From: Archilochus colubris
Lineage: Eukaryota; Chordata; Aves; Apodiformes; Trochilidae
Assembly: GCA_023079485.1 (NCBI GenBank)
Contig: CM041104.1
Coordinates: forward strand, 125,676-189,675
DNA: 64,000 nucleotides
Direction: 5' to 3'
The notes beneath the pieces are model-generated. The model had not been told where the DNA came from. It was given only the letters and a program-made list of their open reading frames with translations, and did not search any database. The position numbers were made by a program, and so were the translations under genes. Of the stretch, positions 1 through 11,100 are shown piece after piece (position 1 is the stretch's first letter; each line of letters begins with the position of its first letter).

Positions 1-1369
1 AAGACACATCCCTCCATGGTCATGATGCTCAGGAGTGATGAGACACAGAACAGGGCTGCAATGATCCTTCATGGTCAGGATGGCAGTTCCCAACTCCTCC
101 TCCACACTCAGGCACACGGAGAGCTCCAGCATGGATGAGCCTCGGAGAGATGCCTGGCTGTGGCTGTGGAGTGTGACCAGATGGCTTGAGGACCTGCTCC
201 CACCACTTTGCTGAAGCCTCCAAGTGCTACCCCAAGAATGGTGCTCAGCCTGCTGCCTCCCTAGGGGCTTCACAGCTAAACTAGTAAGAAGCTCTTATCA
301 GCATCCCACACAACAGCCCTTTCTGCTTCACCAGTGCAAATCTGGCCACAGCAAGGATGTTGATGACACTTAAATGAAGTGGTGGTAAACATAGGCCAGA
401 GACATGCTGCAGCCAGCACAGCAGGAAATAAGAGCCATGTGGAGGATGCAGGCTCTGGCAGACAGGCTGCTCCAAGGAAGTGCTGGTGCCTTGCAAGGAG
501 AGGAGGCAAAGCCACAAAGTTAAAATGAGGACAATGGGACTAGATGGCTGCTGCTGTCATTTCAGAGTATATTTGGATCTGCTCCATCGTGGGATATCTG
601 GGCCCAAGAGATGCCTTTTCCTGGCCAGCAAACTCCAAACTCCCTGAGCATCTAGAGCTAACAACAGTGCATAGCTCACAACAGTGAGCAACCTACAGTG
701 AGCAGCCCAGAAATGGGGGAGTTTAAAACTCAGTTTGTTGGAAGCATGGTTCTACTGGGAAGCAGCAGCCCTGCCCTGTGTGCCTTTTTCCCCAACAGCC
801 AAGTAGAGCTCACAGCTCTCACTGCCTTGGACACAGACAGTGACTTGAGGGGATGGACAATGCCCTAGGGGTTCCAGTTTGGATCTCCTGCTCCACCCCA
901 AGACTTCTCCTTCACTGGTGATGAGCTCTGCCAAAGCTGAGCAAGAGACAGAAGGGCATCAAGACTCACTAGTACCAGCATGACTTGATACCTGGTGGTG
1001 AAGACATCTACCTAGGACAGGAGACTGGGTCTTGGCCCTGTTCCAGGCCCACATATGTATCTCTGAAATCTAATTTCATTCTGTGGAAGCATATATTTTA
1101 TTGCTGAGAACAGAAACCCTAGCTACAACTCTGTTTGCAGGAACATGATCTTACTTCCACAGCTACTTTCAAGTCCTTTGGCAAACCCCTGACCCTGCTG
1201 GACTAGTTGCATTTTCCATAGGATCACCTGTCATGGCAAACCCTCCAGAGTTTTGGTTGGGAGCAGGGCTGTGTTCAGTTTTCAGACTGGATGTCAGCAC
1301 AAGGCGGCAGCCTCAGAAAACATGCATGAAGGTTGCAGCTTTCAGCAGCCATGTCTAGTGCGAGGCATC
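1..1369. other. upstream intergenic DNA, nothing recognised
   Basis: Short open frames on both strands have no family resemblance. The mammalian neighbour on this side is SNTA1, facing away from CBFA2T2, but I could not find a PDZ, PH or syntrophin C-terminal exon here. Confidence 0.6.
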
Positions 1370-1431
1370 CCTAGGGTTAGACTAGATGTTCTCCAAAGGT
1401 CCCTTTCAGCTCAAACTGCACCAAGATTCTT
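1370..1431 (+). mobile_element. possible CR1 LINE 3' scrap
   Basis: The stretch GGTTAGACTAGATGTTCTCC followed by AAAGGTCCCTTTCAGCTCAA resembles the CR1 3' region (..GGACTAGATGATCTTTAAAGGTCCCTTCCAACC..) in the sense direction. It is short and diverged, so the call is tentative. Confidence 0.45.
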
Positions 1432-1669
1432 TATCCCACTTGCCTTGCAATTCTTGGAGCATCATCTCCAGGCCTTGTTGTCTCCCAGGACAGCCTTGCT
1501 GCCTCACTGAACCCACTCCCCTGAAGCCTGGGGCTGCAGGTGGGCTGTGGTGACAGGAGGCAACTCAGACACTTTGGCTCCAGTACCTCTGTGTTAGTGG
1601 GGAGACCTCAGCACGCAGAGGGGCAGGTGAGTTGGTTTTGAGGCAGCCATAAACCAGTCAGGCTAAAAT

Positions 1670-1985
1670 TAATCATAGAACTGTTTTGGTTGGAAAAGGC
1701 GTTTGAGATGATCAAGTCCAACTGTTAACCCAGGCCTGCCAAGGCCACCGCTAAGTCGTGTCCTTCCAGGGATGATGACTGAACCTCTTCCCTGGGCAGC
1801 CTGTTTCAGGGCCTGACAACCCTTTTCAGGAAGAAATTGTACCTCAATATCCAGTCTAAACCTCCCCTGGCACAACGAGGCCCTTTGTCCGACCATCGCC
1901 CTGGCTCCGGCCTCCTCTCAGCAGCTGCAGAGAGCGAGGTCTCCCCTCAGTCTCCTTTGAACACCCTCAGTTCCCTCAGAGTTAA
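1670..1985 (-). mobile_element. CR1 LINE 3' fragment, antisense
   Basis: Begins with AATCATAGAACTGTTTTGGT, the reverse complement of a CR1 3' terminus, then follows the antisense CR1 body (GATCAAGTCCAACTG, GGGCAGCCTGTTTCAGGGCC, GAAATTGTACCTCAATATCC, CTCAGTCTCCTTTGAACACC). The same text, diverged, appears in the element at 57559-58080. It is 5'-truncated, as most CR1 copies are, and ends where the CpG island begins. Confidence 0.85.
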
Positions 1986-2042
1986 AATCACACACCTTCC
2001 CCTCCCGCCCGCTCGCTGGCCGCCAGCAGCTCGGGCCTCTCA

Positions 2043-2069
2043 GCCGGGCCGGGCCGGGCCGGGCCGGGC
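2043..2069 (+). repeat. (CCGGG)n pentamer array in promoter
   Basis: Five tandem pentamers in the promoter; a second short array of the same unit lies at about 2100-2120. They may form G-quadruplex structures and are plausible sites of length variation. Confidence 0.9.
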
Positions 2070-2158
2070 AGGCCGCGCCCCCGGTAGCGTCACGGGGAAG
2101 GGCCGGGCCGGGCCGGGGCCGCGGCGGGGAGCGGGAGGAGGCGCCAAGGAGCCGGGCG

Positions 2159-2186
2159 ATGGTGGGGATCCCGGGCGGCTGCCAGT
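2159..2186 (+). CDS. CBFA2T2: CBFA2T2 coding exon 1 (MVG-type N-terminus)
   Basis: The ATG at 2159 has G at -3 and G at +4 (strong Kozak context). The exon encodes MVGIPGGCQ plus one base (T) before the donor GTAAGA at 2187. Spliced to exon 2 (TT GCT GGT GAG AAG) it reads [21 protein letters not shown], parallel to the MVGVPGA..EKRVPAMPG isoform I recall for mammals. The phase-1 junction fits exactly. The longer mammalian N-terminus beginning MAKES was not found. Confidence comes from the conserved MVG-PG start inside the CpG island and the exact phase. Confidence 0.88.
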
Positions 2187-5100
2187 GTAAGAGTCGCGGA
2201 GCGGGGGGAAGGCGCCGACCCGCTCGGCGCCGCTCGGACGGGGGTGGAGGGCCCGTGGGGCCTGGGCTGTGCGGTGGGGCCGCGGGTGGGCGGCGGGGCC
2301 TGCCCGGGCCTCGGGCGGCGGGTGCGGCGCGGCCGGAGGCGGGTGCCGTGGGGGGGGGGGGGCAGTGGCGGAGCCGGCCCCGCCGCCGGGCTCAGCCCCC
2401 TGGGCCTGAAGGCTGCCGGAGAGGTGCTGCACCCTGCTCGGCTGCTCCAGCCGCACACGGTGGTGCGTGAGCCCGGCAGGTCGGTGTTCGTGTCCGCTCC
2501 GTTCACCATCGTGCTTCTCGCCCGCCGAGTGTGGAGGCAGCCCGGCCCGGAGCGGCCTTGGGCACCCCCAGCTGCACAACCGGCCCGCCAGCAGCCCCGC
2601 TGGGTTTATTTTTAATTCCCGGGCTGGATGGGGTTCAGTGAGCCAGGGCAGGCAGCTGCCTGCACCTCTCGGGTCACTCCATGGTGTGGTGGGGAGCAGG
2701 GCAGGGGCGGTGGCTGGAAGCACAGGGAGCACCCAGTGAGCCAGCACGTGTGTGTGGACATCAGGTCCGTCTGCTGCAGCATCCTCTGCTGCTCGGGCTT
2801 AGGAAGGCGATTAATTGCAGCTCCTTCCTCATTAATTTCTCCAAACAGGAGGTTTGTTTCCAGAACAGTTGCAGTCTGTCTGGAAGCAATGAAGGTAGAT
2901 GGTTAGCCTGTGCCTCTCACCGTATCAGCTTCCTGGTGATTTTTCTCATTCATGCTTGTCCACCCAGCATTTGTTTATCCACAGTCGGGAATGAACTCTG
3001 AGCTGTCCCGGGCTGCGAGCGAGGTGCTGGTTGGAGACACAGTGTCCATGGGCAAAGGGTGACCTCTTACACGTGGGCTGGAGCACGACCTCAGGGCAGC
3101 CTTGTTGAGAATTCCTGGTTTAGTGAAGGGAGAAGAGCAGTTAAGAGTGCATCCCAGAGCTCAGAGGAAATGAGGCAATTTTAAGATGAAGTGTGATTGC
3201 TCGTAGCAGAGCAGTGTAAAGATCGATGTGGACATTAACGTGGAAACCACCCTGAAAGCTGCATTCCCAACCAAACCATGGAAATTGCAGAGGGTGAGTG
3301 AGTGAGTGAGTGAGTGAGTGAGTGAGTGAGTGAGTGAATACCGTGCTGCTTAGTGCAAAAGGTGTGGAGTTGTTTGGAGAGAGGTTTTTATCCCTTAAGG
3401 CAATTACAAATACTAGTGTCAGAGCATGTGGTCTCAAAGCAGCCGGTGGTGCAGGTGGCTGGGCTGGCAGGAGGGCACAGCAGTGAGCAAGCTGTGTTGG
3501 CATCCACGTGAGTTTGCAGAACCCTGGTACCTGACTGATGGGATCCTGACCTCTGCCAGGGAGGGCTCTTTATTTTGCCTGTCTTGAAGAAGGGGCCTCA
3601 CAGTAGAAGCTCGGGAGAGCTCATCTACTTTAAACTTCTGCAAGCCAGCCCTCTGTGCCTGTTCTCCTTTCTCCTTGGACACCTTTCTCTGGGTGAGATG
3701 AAGTACATGCTGGAGGTGCCTGGGCTTTATCATTTAATGCAAGGGGAGCCCAGGATGAGTGCCTTAGGTTTTGGCAGCAAGGAGTTAGATGAAACACATC
3801 CCACCTGGTGTGTCTGCTCATGGTGCAGCTTGATGGTTAAGCAGGCTGGTCAGATCCCCTGTTTCTCTCAGACTGAGCACAAGCCTTTGAAATCTGGCTT
3901 AAAAATAACTGAAGCTAAGGGACACAGTGTTCCTGTGCCTAAAGCCATACCTTCAGGGTTGATATGTGAAACCAGCTCCCATCTCAGCTGTGGCACTTTC
4001 TGCAACGTTCGGCAAGTTGTCTGAATGCTTTTCTGTGTCGTGGCAGGAATGTGCAAACATTTATGTTGCTGCTCAGTTTTGCAATATTAAACCATGTCTG
4101 AGAGGAGGGCTTTTCATCTGACAGAACTGGGTCAGGAAGCTGTTCCACTGACCTTATGCCAGCAAGTACAGCAAGGCTGTGGCTCCTGGCAGGAGGGGGT
4201 GACAAACACCTGGGATGCTTCAGATGACTCAGCAGCAGCTAAAGCATCATTTCTTATGCTGCTTTAATAGGCCTGAGGCTCAGCATCCACTGGTGAAGTG
4301 CTAATGATAACCTCAGTGAGCCAAACAGCAGTTTGTAAGGATAAGCACATGAATATGCATTAAAGGGCAGCTTTACAGAAGGAGCAGGTAAGTGTCCAGG
4401 TTATTGCCAGTTAGTGCCAGTTATTGAACAGGCTGAATGCTGGCACAAGACATAATTTAGGTTTTGGGTCTAGCATCTTCCCAAGAGCACTGTTGGATTT
4501 TATCTTTGGGCTCAAGAAAGTGGATGACCAGCTGTAGGTTCATAATTTCTATAAGTGCAAATTTTATGTATTGGTGTAGTTATCAGCCCAGTGATTTGGG
4601 CTGTATTATGAATACGGTTACTAGCAATGTCAGGAAGTTTCTTGATTTCTTTGGGTATGTATTACAGAGAAGTTGTTCAGTGCTCAGTGTGAAACTAATG
4701 ATCTGTAAAGAAAGAAACGTGGGACTGCTTTGCAACTTTGGGGTTTTACACGGTAGTTAAAGGCACATACTCTCACTACATGCCTTTCTTACATGGATAT
4801 ATCCAGTGGGCAGAAATCAAAATAGATCTTTCAGGGACTCAGGCTTGATTTTCATCGAGGTGTTATACTCTTCCCTTGCAGCAGTGTTCAGGAGAGTGAA
4901 ATAAGCTTTTTAAAGAAGAGTGAAGAAAGAGTGGATTGATTTGCAGCTTTTCTGAGACTAGAGCAGAGCTCATGATGTTGATTCTTAAAAGCAGGACTGG
5001 AGTGGAATAGTGAGCTGAGTACTGTTTCCATCAGCCTGAGCTGCCAGGGCTTTGCAGCTACCTTGAGGTGTTGCTGTAAAGCAGCGGAGGGGCAAGCAGG

Positions 5101-8100
5101 ACTGCATAGGTTTCCCTTTTGCTGGCAGGATTCAGAGGTAAACTCCTTGACTTCAGAAGCAGAAGGTGGCTGTAAAACTCACAAAGACAGAAGTCAGTCT
5201 GTCTCTGTCTCTGCCTCTTTGATGGAGGAAGTCACAGAAGCGGTGCTTCCAGCCAGACAGATGATTTACCTGGAGCTCTGCTAGACTGAAAGCCATCTTC
5301 CTGAAGGGCAGAAAACTTCTGTCTCCTTGTCACCTTCCCAGCCCTCCCCCCAACATGTGTGCAGACCCTTGCTTGGTTCAGCTGTGATGGTGTCATAGAC
5401 ATCATTTTGGCTGCATTTGTGGACTCCAGGTTAATCAGCCCTGACCTTAGAATTCAGCTAAAATGTTCTTTATTCCATTTCCTCTTCTTCTAGAGAAACA
5501 AGCACTACTACAGGTAGTAACTTATTTAGTGATTGGACTTTAAGATGAAAAGCTGCATATGTGTTTTCCTTGAAGATGTGCATTGCAGTCTCAGTATAAA
5601 GGATCAGACTATTCAGCCTGGGGCTTTCCCCAGGTAGATTTATCTTGGTATTTAAGGTAGTAGTTGATAATAGCCCTCAACCTTAGTTTACAAGGATATT
5701 TTCAGAAGATAAATGGCATGCTGTTGTCATGACTTGGGCTCCATAGGTGTTTCTTTGTAGCTTTATGAGTGATTAGAGAATTCTCTAATTGCAGGTATGG
5801 TTTTGAATGGAAAGTGTAGCATTAGCCATGTTTTTCAGTGCATGCATAATGTTAATACTAAGTGAATACTTAGTGAATGCTTGCAGAATTATGGCTGATC
5901 TTCTCCAAGTGGACTTGATAGACACATCAGCTTGTTAGCATAATACCAGCACCTCCCTGAACTAAATATATGTGTATTTTTAAATCCTTGTGATCTCTTG
6001 GAAATTCTTCTGTCACTTCCTGAGAGTTCACCTAGTTGCTGTAGGTGCAAGTTCCTCCAAATTGAATACCTGGGATCCTCCTGCCTGGCTTTTGTGTGCA
6101 TTGTATCACACCATTTCTGACAGGAGGCAACAGGAGGAGGAGAAGGAAGTAAAAAATCCTAAAGCAAGAGAACAGGGAGGCTGTATGTGAGTGGTGTATG
6201 TAGGTCTGGCTGGTGACTGGTGAGGGGTGGTTGGTGGAGGAGTTGTTGGGACTGGGCTGGGGGCAGACAGCAGTACTGGAAAGGCAATTCAGGGACCTCC
6301 CTGTTGCCTACCTGGATGGAAAAGACTGCTGTGGTGGGCACAGAAATGCTTAGCCTAATAAATCATCACATCCCAGCTATCTTTTGTGTGAGTCAGCCAA
6401 CAAGTGTTGCTTTATACATCCAAGCCATTATGCATCCTCCCTGCAGAGTCTCCTTGCATCTGGCTGGAAGTGTTTGAACAAAGAGAGATGGAAGAGAGGC
6501 TCTAGTGTGGGATCCGTCTGCATGGTCCCACATCTTCCGAGTCAGGCAGGCACTCCTGTTTTACAGCTTGGAGCACGGTCAGCTTGCTTTTTGTGTGAGG
6601 ACTGTGGGAAATGGTATTTTGTCTGTATTCTTTGGAGCAAGCATTTCAGTGAGTCTTCACAGAAACTTAATTTTAACAGTTCTTTAAAGGATTGGGATAT
6701 CTCAGCCTTCTGGCATTTGCAGGTGCAGATGAGATTAATTTGCTTATCTCAGGTGATGGCAGGTAATTGCATGTGCAAGGGAGGCACTGTAGCCAGGATG
6801 TTGAAACAAAGAAGTCAAATGGCTCCCATGTTCCTCTCCTGCTGTGCAAGCTCTTTTGCATTAAAACACCAAGTCTGGCAGATCTGTAGCCAGGAGTCTT
6901 CCCTCCTCCTCCTCCCTGATTAGGCTTGGTAGGGGCCAAGAAGGCACTGATGAATTGTGACTTGAAAGCACTAAACTTTGAGGGGAGATGAAAAAAAAAC
7001 TTAGAAGCATTTGCTGTCCTGGCAGCTAGTATGTGGGTTGGTAATGGGTTTATCTTCTGACATCATTAGTCTCTCTGACATTTCTAGCTTAGAAACAATA
7101 ACTCGCCTTATCCGTCGTCATGTTTTTCTAATTAAAGACAAAGCTTGGTAAATATTTTTTAAATGATTGAATTTCCCAAGTATGGAAAACACATGTCAGG
7201 AGTCAGGCTGGCTGCATCGTGAGCCTTTTCCCATAGCATCCCTTGGAGCACGTGAGTGCAAATACAGGTTTAGAGCTGTGGTTGAAAGGTTTATCTGGGA
7301 TGATTGGCAAGGATTTATAAACCAGGAGGGGATTTACTTTGCTCTCCCTCCCTCTTCTTCCCCTTTCTCTCCCCCCATCTTCCCTGACCCCGGTCTCAGA
7401 AATAGGAAATTGGGATCACATTAAACCCTAATTGGTTTGGCTCCAGCACTAGTTCAGTGGCTGCCAAATAGTTAATTTATTGCGTGAGAGTTTGGCCATG
7501 TGCTGAGAAGCAGATCTGCTTGAAGCAAAGGATCTTTGTAAACTCTGCATCCATTCCCGTGCCAGGTCCTGTTTACAGCGGCTCTGGATCGGGGTGCGGG
7601 AAATGCTTCCCATCCCTGCAGATTGGTGATGGGGAAGCCCCTGCCATGGGGTGCTGAGCTGCCTCCCTCCCTCCACAGCCAAAACACATTCAGGAATACT
7701 TGCTTAAAAAAGCTGAAAGTGGCTTTAGCTGGACTTGGCCATCAACATTTGGAAACTGCCAACTAGAGATGCCGTGGGAGGCTCTCGAGAGAATAAATGC
7801 ATCTGTTTGGGAGATAACAGCAGGGCTGGGCTGTCACTGCAGAGCGGGGCCAGGTGGGGAGTCCTCAGGGGCTGTGAGGTGGCTTTTCCTGGATGATGTG
7901 AGGAGGGGCAAATGGGAAGTGGGCTTATCTGGCTGGCTTTCCCTGGCCCTGCAGCAGCCCTCCTTGTTCCTGCCCTTCTCCACCAGGTTGGTCGGGCCAG
8001 TGGCTGTTGGACATCCCAGGTTTGTCTTTGCTTGCTGTCCCAGGCACCCAGTTGTGTTTGGCTCCTATGAAGTATTCTGCAAGTTGTGCTTCAATAGAAG

Positions 8101-11100
8101 AGCTTGCATGGGCTTGAAGGGCAAGCAGCCCTCTCTTAAGCCATCACTGGCACTTGAGAGGGAGTTCTTGGATTAAAGAGGATGCTGCAGCCTAAGTTAA
8201 AAACTTTTCACTGGTAGTGTGGCTCCAGCTTTGGAGTATGATTTGAAAGAGGCTGTGTAAGGCATAAATCCATGGCTGTGTCATTTTCTTTAATTTCTTA
8301 CTGAGTTAAATAACAAACTTAGTGTTTGGGAGTTGCTTCCAGCTCCAAGGCAACTGAATTACTACCACCGTACTCAGCAGCACCCGTTCTGTGTCAGCTG
8401 CTATTTCTATTGTGAACTTTATACCTGAAGGCTCAATATTGTGACCCTTTAATTTTCAGCTGCTAAAATGTACCGTGCAAGTTGGCTGAAGGGGAAGAGC
8501 TCAGAGGGGAATTTGAAATAGTTATGCTGTGGGAGCAGTGTGTTTCTTTGGGTATTTCTTAAGTGCTGAGTGTTTAGGAGAAATTGATAGGTAGTAGCAA
8601 TGCAGTCTTAGCAATACTTTTCCTTCTGTAGCTCTTGCTTCCTGGGGTGTAATAAAATCAATTAGGTTCTATTTATGATCTAAGGCCCATTATAGTAATA
8701 GTTTTATTTGGATAATTGTGGCTGTTCTACCGATAATCAGAATATTGAACACTTCCAGACGTACAGCAAAACTCAGGCTGTGTATTTAGAGGGGTACAGG
8801 GTTGGCATGGCCAAAAGTCAGCCAGTTTTTCTGAGGAGTCAGAAAGCCAGCAGTTCAAGATAAAAAAAGCCTGGATCAAGCTGAGCATTTTTGTAGGAAG
8901 GCAGCTCCTGCCCGCAGCAGATGCACTGAGGATGCTGCCCTGGGTTTGCCAGCCGTGAAGTGGAGGAGTAAGCAGAGTCAGGCAGTCCAAAGGAAGAAAA
9001 ATTGGACACGTATCAGAAGCAAACAGCAATGGTTTGTTTTGGAGAGCATCTTTTCACCCCGAGGTCTGAAGGCAGGTTGAACATTCATCAGGAAGCCACT
9101 CCCCACATTTGTATCTCCTGCCTAGTTTGAAATGCAGCCATTTCTGGGATGAGCTGCTGTAATTACTTTAAAGTACATCGTACTTCCACCACTTTTGGCA
9201 GGAAGGAAGGAGGAATACTGTGCTCCGCTGCCAGACAAAATAGAAATCAACAATTGGGATTTTTCTCAAAGAGCAGATCTGTCTTCTCTGCCATTAAATC
9301 TGAGCTGGATGGAAGCCTTGTGCCCATTTTCCTTTCGTGTGGCATTCTGCAGCACACGGCTCATGTTCATGTGAAGATTTAAAGCAGCAAATTCTAGCCA
9401 GAAATTCTCTCTAGTGCTTTGCTTTCCTTCTGCTGTTTGCTTCCCTCTTCACACTACAGATGCTGATAGATCACCTTCCCATGGTGAGTAATGATACACT
9501 CTGTACTTTACGTTGCACTGAGAAACTCTGTCGTCTTCAGGAATGTTCTTCAAGCAATGCATTCCCACTCCTAAAACCCTTGCAGATCAGGAAGCACTGA
9601 AAAACCTCCAAGCTCGGCTTGAGATCACTTGTGTCAGCCTGAACACATACGTCCTGTTTGAGCCCGGGCATGTGTTGGTGGGTGTACCAGTGCTTGTACC
9701 ACAGTTGGATGCATGCTCAAGCTGATGCATCCAGGTTTCTAGCTTTCTGTGCATTGTCTACTCCCTTCTCTTCCCCGTTCATATATGGAACATGTAGCAA
9801 ACTTAATATCTTCATTGTGGAGACATCCTCTTCCCAGGACTGTTTTGCTCTGTTTTGTGTTTATTTTGGTCAGAAGATCTGCTTAGAGATAGAGGTGGTT
9901 TCTAGAAAAAAAAAAACTGGCAAATTTGGGGCAACCATGGAGCAAACTAGTTTAGCTGACCTGGGAGAGCACCCTGGGGCCTTTGCAGAGCTGAAATGGT
10001 TCAATGAAATGGTTCAGTGAAATTTTGCAGCGCTCAGTTCACAGGCACTTGTCAGTCCTTTTTCTTCTTGAATATACTTACTTCATTGAAAAAAAAAAAA
10101 TTTTCCCCCCCCAGTGTAGTACTGATTTTAGCAAGGGAAAAATAAAACTTCTTTGTGCAAGTGAAAGGGTAAACAACTATTGGAGCATACAGTCTGTTGG
10201 GGAGGTAATTTTTAATGTTTCTGGATTTGCCTGATACCAGTTAAATGTTAAATCTTTGGTCAATGCAGCTACTGTGTTCACCAGGTTTTATTTCCCATTC
10301 AATAATTACAGCAGTTTCCCTGGAGCCCTGTACCTCTAATTAAGAAAGCCAGTTCGATATAAAGTTAATGGCATGTAATTTGTTGTATTTTAATGGTAAA
10401 ACATGCTCACAAAAATAACATCTATAGACTCAGTCACTACTCATGAACATTTTCCACAGCTCCTTGATCCTCTGTCAGGGCTGCTGACTGTTCTGGTGGT
10501 GTATGGACTGCTGAGCAAGTCAGGGACGGAATCATTCTTGCTTTGGGTCTCACAGATACTGTGCAGGATAATTTGGTTGGCAGAGGATCTCTGCTCTCCC
10601 TTTTGTGTGTGTCAGTAAGAACTGCCTCACTTCCCACCACCACCACTCAACTTCTGCTGTCTTGCTCATGCTCTTCGTTGTGTAAGGTGGCCTGGGAAGC
10701 CCTGGAGAACCTGGCAGCAGCTCATCCTGCTTCAGGTGGACTGTGGGCAGATGTGACCTAGCCACCATCCAGGCTTTGAGAGCCCCATTCGGTGAAAGCC
10801 CGAGCTTATTTCAGGAATTTTGCCTCTGCTCAGGGACCTCTGAGTGGGCCCTGATAAGAGCAGCCAACAGAGGGGCACCTTGGTGCCTTCCTGCATGCAC
10901 CAACCACCCTGTTCTGCCCTCTACCAACCTTCTCTCAGCAAAATTTAGCAGCAAGTTGCTTTTTGTACCCTTTTGTGCAGGATTTCTGCAGCAATTACTG
11001 GCCCTCCCAGTCTGAAGGCCAGGGGAATGCTGGTTTTTCATTAACCCCTGAAGAAAAGCAAAGAAATCCAGAAAGTTTAAACCATCACCAACAGTCCTGG

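Larger units (their letters stand above)
1985..2650 (+). promoter_or_regulatory. CBFA2T2: CpG-island promoter and 5' UTR of CBFA2T2
   Basis: The sequence changes abruptly from ordinary composition to very GC- and CpG-rich DNA around 1,985 and fades around 2,600-2,650. It holds two (GGCCG)n pentamer arrays (about 2043-2069 and 2100-2120), a CRE half-site CGTCA at 2089-2093, many GGGCGG-like boxes and a 13-G run at 2350-2362. No TATA box is visible near the start codon, as expected for a housekeeping-type CpG promoter with dispersed initiation. The transcription start cannot be fixed from sequence; it should lie upstream of 2159. The island continues past the exon 1 donor into intron 1. Confidence 0.85.

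Noticed and set aside
1..1670. Possible SNTA1 (upstream mammalian neighbour) exon
   Set aside because: Translations of both strands gave no PDZ, PH or syntrophin-unique motif.
2040..2747. 235-codon minus-strand open frame across the promoter
   Set aside because: It is Pro/Arg/Ala-rich because it lies in CpG-island DNA with few stop codons. It has no domain and overlaps the CBFA2T2 promoter and exon 1.
3294..3338. CRISPR-like array
   Set aside because: It is a simple tetranucleotide microsatellite without spacers, in a vertebrate genome.
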